Positions 60,344-64,000 of a DNA stretch of 64,000 nt are shown here, one piece after another. A program made the position numbers and the translations under genes. How positions within the stretch are numbered: position 1 is the first letter of the stretch; each line of letters starts with the position of its first letter. Location of the stretch: contig OZ231127.1 of the NCBI GenBank assembly GCA_965153355.1, forward strand, positions 66,526,001 to 66,590,000, written 5' to 3'. Origin of the DNA: Flaccisagitta enflata. Its lineage: Eukaryota; Chaetognatha; Sagittoidea; Aphragmophora. The notes under the pieces were generated by a model. It ran no database searches. It was not told the origin of the DNA and saw only the letters and a list, made by a program, of their open reading frames with translations.

Positions 60344-61740
60344 AAAAGTTACCATCATTTTGTCATTCATTAAAGTGAAAACCGAAAGAAAATACACCGT
60401 AAAGATACAATTCATGAACATTTTTTTTCATCACCTCTTTTTTAGCCTCCCTAACTATCAGTTTTGAAGCACAAATTCATGAAAGCAGTCAGCGTCTGTG
60501 GCTAGTGAGTAGATCGTCTGACATGAGCACTGAGATAATGCGCAAGGTGAGAATAGAAATCAATTTCTTGAAACATTGACATAGGAAGAAGAATTTGTGA
60601 TTAAGGAAAGACAGACGGCCCTCTTTAGTCTGTTGTTCATATCCTGCACTGATACATTAAAAATTTTCCTTTTTTTGCTCTTCACTTAACCAAAGCATTC
60701 TTGATTTTGTTTTTGCTTTGTTATCCGGGTCAGGCTTGTGATATATATTTAAATAATGGGGATGTGCTGACTACTTTGCATCTTTTTATTTTGGGTTGAC
60801 ATGGAATGTTTGAGGGAATGGTCTCAATCAGTGGAATGGATTTTGATTTTAGGTTGTGGGTTGCATGAACCTTTTACAATGGGAAGATCAGATGGATGTG
60901 TGGTCCAAAACAGCACAATCGTCTGGTACTCTTTCTTGTCACTGGTACTTGTAGCAAACAGGTTAGAATTATTGATTTTTTCCTGGTTGGTTCCTGGTTG
61001 GATTGTTGTCTTGAATTATTTCATGATTATGTTGAGATAGACTTGGTTATTTTGAATACTAAGGATAGTTGTGATGGGTCCGGATTAAACACCAGTGAGA
61101 GCTCCAAAGGCTCTCATCCTTAAGTAGGGTTGAGTAGTAGTGTTGTCCAACTTTCATACAGTTGAAAATTGAAAGAGAGACCCTCAGTACGCATATTAGT
61201 CCAATCATCATGAAAACAGATTTTTAATTTGTCGCCTATCTTGAGGAAATGTAAGCCTTAAGATGCCACAATATAATATCGACGCAAGGCGCCCACTTAC
61301 TGTGCCCTTATACCTTTGATTCCCACTCATAGCGCCCATTTAGCCTACAAAGTGCAAGACGGCAGGGGACACTTGCGCTGCCCACTCACGGTGCCCCATT
61401 ACAATGACCATCCACGCTGCCTCGTGACATTTACATCTCTCTTCCATATTTGACCACTTTTTTTCCAGTCTTGAGTTGAGGCAATTTTCAGTCCCTCTTT
61501 CGATTACACGAAGCCTTTTTGCTCTTTTTCCACAATTCGCCTTCCGCTACTCTACCACTCCTACCACCTACTCGTCCCAACTCTTCCTACCTCAATACCC
61601 TTCCCACTACGTCATCACTATCAATTTACCAACAAACTGCCCCACATCCCAACACTACAAAAAAAAGTGACTGTCACCCCAAAATCACCCCATCATCACC
61701 ACCATTTCACCAACACACTGCCCCACATCCCCCTTACCCC
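60344..61740. other. Unique sequence without a supported gene
   Basis: Two overlapping frames (60801-61040 and 60896-61123) lie in a G/T-rich segment ending AGAGCTCCAAAGGCTCTCAT, which has a GAGCC/GGCTC stem and looks like a 3' UTR or LINE tail. No domain is recognisable. Confidence 0.4.
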
Positions 61741-62060
61741 CTCTGATGTATTCTATTGTACGCGAGAGCAAAGAAAAGAAAACGGCCAGATGACGTCATG
61801 CATAGGCGGCGGCGGCGGCGATATTGGCAGGGGCCGCGTCGATGGCAGCAATGGTGTGGCCGGCGATGGCGGTGGCGGCGGCGGCGGCGGCGGCACTCGT
61901 GAACAGTGGCGGCAGTGGACAAATCGCTTGACCATCCCACTATGGGATGAATATCATGAAATCGAGCACAGCGTAGTTTGTTTTTTTTTTAATTTGTTCG
62001 AGAGACGCGATTATGCAGCACACCTATTTTTGTCACATTCTCTGTTACCGGGTCTCTGAT
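61741..62060. other. GGC-rich patch with a TGACGTCA palindrome
   Basis: TGACGTCA at 61791-61798 is a perfect CRE-like octamer. It is followed by GGCGGCGGCGGCG runs at 61805 and 61872. The 130-codon plus-strand frame is Gly-rich through the GGC runs. Its non-repeat tail has no domain that I recognise. CAAATCGCTTGACCA at 61920-61934 recurs at 62436-62450. Confidence 0.4.
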
Positions 62061-62162
62061 AAGACGGTCGATGAATGCAGGGAGGGACCAGCATTTAATT
62101 TATATCAATGCCTCATGATGGTCCAATCTCTGGTTAAATGTTGTTTATTATGTAAAGAGAGA

Positions 62163-62351
62163 AACAAGGCCGGATACACGGCTACCCCAGTCGCGGGCGG
62201 GTGGGCAGGGGCCATAATTGAGGTCACCAGATCATTTTGGCAGGGGCAGTGAGGCCAAAAATCCCAAAAACCCAAAAAAAAGTAAAGTGTGACGGACGGA
62301 CTGACGGACCGACAAAGCGGGGTGTGGAGTCGCGTAGCACGCGACTAAAAA
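62163..62351 (+). mobile_element. HINE1, short complete reference copy
   Basis: AACAAGGCCGGATACACGGC, TACCCCAGTCGCGGGCGGGT, GGGCAGGGGCCATAATTGAG, GATCATTTTGGCAGGGGCAG, GACGGACGGACTGACGGACC, GACAAAGCGGGGTGTGGAG and the hairpin AGTCGCG-TAGCA-CGCGACT followed by AAAAA. All expected parts occur in 189 bp, and it serves as the empty-site reference for 26970-27698. Confidence 0.88.
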
Positions 62352-63530
62352 CTTGCATGAAAAAGTTGAGTCCTCCTTTTGTTTTTTTTCTTCAATGAAC
62401 CGTGTTTAAAACTTCTTAGAATTGACGCTATGTGTCAAATCGCTTGACCAAACCCTCTCACTGCCGCAGTCACCACCGCCGCCACCGCCGCTACCACAAC
62501 CACTACAGCCTCCCCAACCCCCGCCGATGCCCCGCGCTCGCTTCTTCATTCAACGTCATTGCTCATGGAAAATGACCCTTACAGTTTGACCCAAAGGAGA
62601 ATGAAAGAGACTGTTTCTTTCATGCTTTCTTTCCTTCTCTTTCTTTTTTCATATCTTTTCTTCCTCAAATGTATCGGGAGCGACCAATCGAACCCCGTTA
62701 CCCTATTCTCTTTCCCATTCCCCCTCGCTTGCTTCCTCTTTCTATCTCCCCCTGTTCCCCCTTCCCCCTCATCTCCTTCCTCTTTTTCTCCCCCTCTTCC
62801 CCGTTCCTCTTTTTAACACCTCTTACAAAATTAGGCGAACTGGGATCAGAACTTGTCCATAATTGCGTTTTCAAAGTCCAAAACAGGAGTCCAGGTTAAT
62901 GATAATATCAAAACATGTTATTCCCATGAGGGTAATACAAAAAAACATCAAATCTTTTCAACCAGTAGCTGTAAATAGCTTCATCGAATGATATCATGCA
63001 AATTTTAGGTTTAGTCAGCTTAAAATTTGTCGCTTAAACCATTAAAATTGACAAGGGGTATTCATACTTTTTTGCCGCTGTCAATGACTGAATTTTGGTA
63101 CTGTTGACTCAATATTGTCTGTTTGTGGTACAAGAACATGAGAATCAATGTTTCTGTGACTTTTTCATGGTAAATTTTAGGGAATTTTATGTTTTCTCAT
63201 CATCAAAAATTTACTTGTCAAAATTAGTCAAAATCTTTTACAGGCTTTTTGGCATAACACTTTCCCAGATACACAAATTTGCTCCGGATTTTGAAAATGC
63301 TATACTTTAACCCCCTCTGGATCAAATTTCAGCCCGGTGAATGCATTATTTTTATCAATTTTGACAATTTTGCCAGTTTGTTTAATTATGTGAGAGGTGT
63401 TAGTCGTTGCCCACCATGACCGCGAGCAACCACATTTGATTTCGACCCCCGAATTTGGTCAAAAATTACGTGGAATCAAATATCCTCTTCTTCTCGTTCT
63501 TCTCTTATCTACAAACACAAATGACCACTC
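62352..63530. other. No gene recognised
   Basis: Includes a CCG/CCA-rich patch (CACCGCCGCCACCGCCGCTA at 62472), a C/T-rich patch at 62690-62815, and A/T-rich unique sequence. No exon is convincing. Confidence 0.45.

Positions 63531-63532
<2 letters not shown>

Positions 63533-63573
<41 letters not shown>
63533..63573. repeat. (CT)n microsatellite
   Basis: About 20 CT units. The remainder to 64000 is T-rich, with CTGTCTGTCGGTCGG and CTGTCTTTCTGTGTG words at the end and no recognised gene. Confidence 0.97.
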
Positions 63574-63575
<2 letters not shown>

Positions 63576-64000
63576 TCTCTGCATCTGAGCGTGTGTAGCG
63601 CGTGCGTACATAAATAAGACTGTTCCTTTGATAAATTCTAGTAGACGGGTTTTGCACTATCTTACCTATTTCATTTTCTTTCTTTCTATTTCTTTCTTCC
63701 GCTTTTGATGTCTTTTTTTCTCCCTCCACTTAATTTTTCATGAACTCTTCCTCGCGAGTTTCTGGCCTTGAGTTCAACACTGCGCTTCAATTTCAGGAGT
63801 GCGCGCTTTTTTTCATTTTTGTCTGTATCTCTGTTCTTTTTGTCTGTTTCTATTTTCTCAAGCTTTACCGTTTTTGCCCGTTCATTTCCCACAGAACATT
63901 GTAGGACTGTGCATTTCCGCATTCGGCTGTCTGTCGGTCGGAAAACCTGTCTTTCTGTGTGTTTGTCACTCTGCCTGTCCATTTGTTTGTCAGTTTCTTC

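Noticed and set aside
61667-62059. 130-codon Gly-rich frame
   Set aside because: The Gly runs follow GGC repeats and the tail is unrecognisable. No start context or splice site favours it.
62559-62899. Pro/Leu/Phe-rich frames
   Set aside because: Lie in a C/T-rich tract in two frames at once, with no domain and no conservation evidence.

Overview
This window reads as intergenic or heterochromatin-like DNA from a repeat-rich eukaryote, most likely an invertebrate animal. The reasons are very long dinucleotide and tetranucleotide microsatellites, many small non-autonomous DNA transposons (hAT-like, pogo/Tigger-like and Helentron/HINE-like), a LINE-type ORF1 protein with a coiled coil and RRM-like core, no operons, and no tRNA or rRNA gene that I could recognise. 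The species cannot be named from this sequence. I found no convincing host gene. The only protein-coding sequence I would defend is a LINE ORF1-like frame at 51053-51952 (minus). Two open frames just upstream of it, one acidic and one with a CxxC, are weak exon candidates.

Layout. 0-3.4 kb: tandem duplications (184 bp and 541 bp periods) and CT/GT/GA/CA tracts. 3.7-9.4 kb: a HINE1 element, a GC-hairpin element (called F4 here) and a decayed F4 copy. 9.8-12.3 kb: a 1.1 kb miniature LTR element (TRIM) with intact LTRs and a 5-bp target duplication, inserted in a (GTT)n tract. 13-19 kb: hAT-like MITEs and HINE fragments. 19.7-22.2 kb: the quietest, mostly unique stretch. 22.2-27.7 kb: a minimal HINE, a 53-bp minisatellite, a ~153-bp tandem array, and a HINE split by an hAT-like MITE. 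28-38 kb: microsatellites, a Tigger-like MITE and large F4 elements with 21-bp arrays. 38-50 kb: very long ATC/CAA/CTTT/CT/TA tracts, several fold-back elements and more HINE/F4 copies. 50-53 kb: the LINE ORF1-like frame and its neighbours. 53.5-59.5 kb: nested HINE/F4 composites. 59.5-64 kb: a fold-back MITE, a short complete HINE and unique sequence.

The main story is mobile DNA. At least three Helentron-like families (HINE1-3) share one plan: a 5' end near AACAAGG, a block with GGGTGGGCAGGGGC, a (GACS)n microsatellite, and a 3' hairpin followed by AAAAA. A fourth family, F4, has GC-rich subterminal inverted repeats around an array of ~21-bp units. The two families are nested together at nearly the same internal position in two separate copies, which suggests a composite element that moves as a unit. 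Three hAT-like MITEs carry 8-bp target duplications of the form nTATACAn. Many (GA)n/(CT)n tracts start directly at HINE ends, so HINE insertion may seed or carry microsatellites. No autonomous transposase, Rep/helicase or reverse transcriptase is encoded here, so all of these elements would depend on enzymes from elsewhere.
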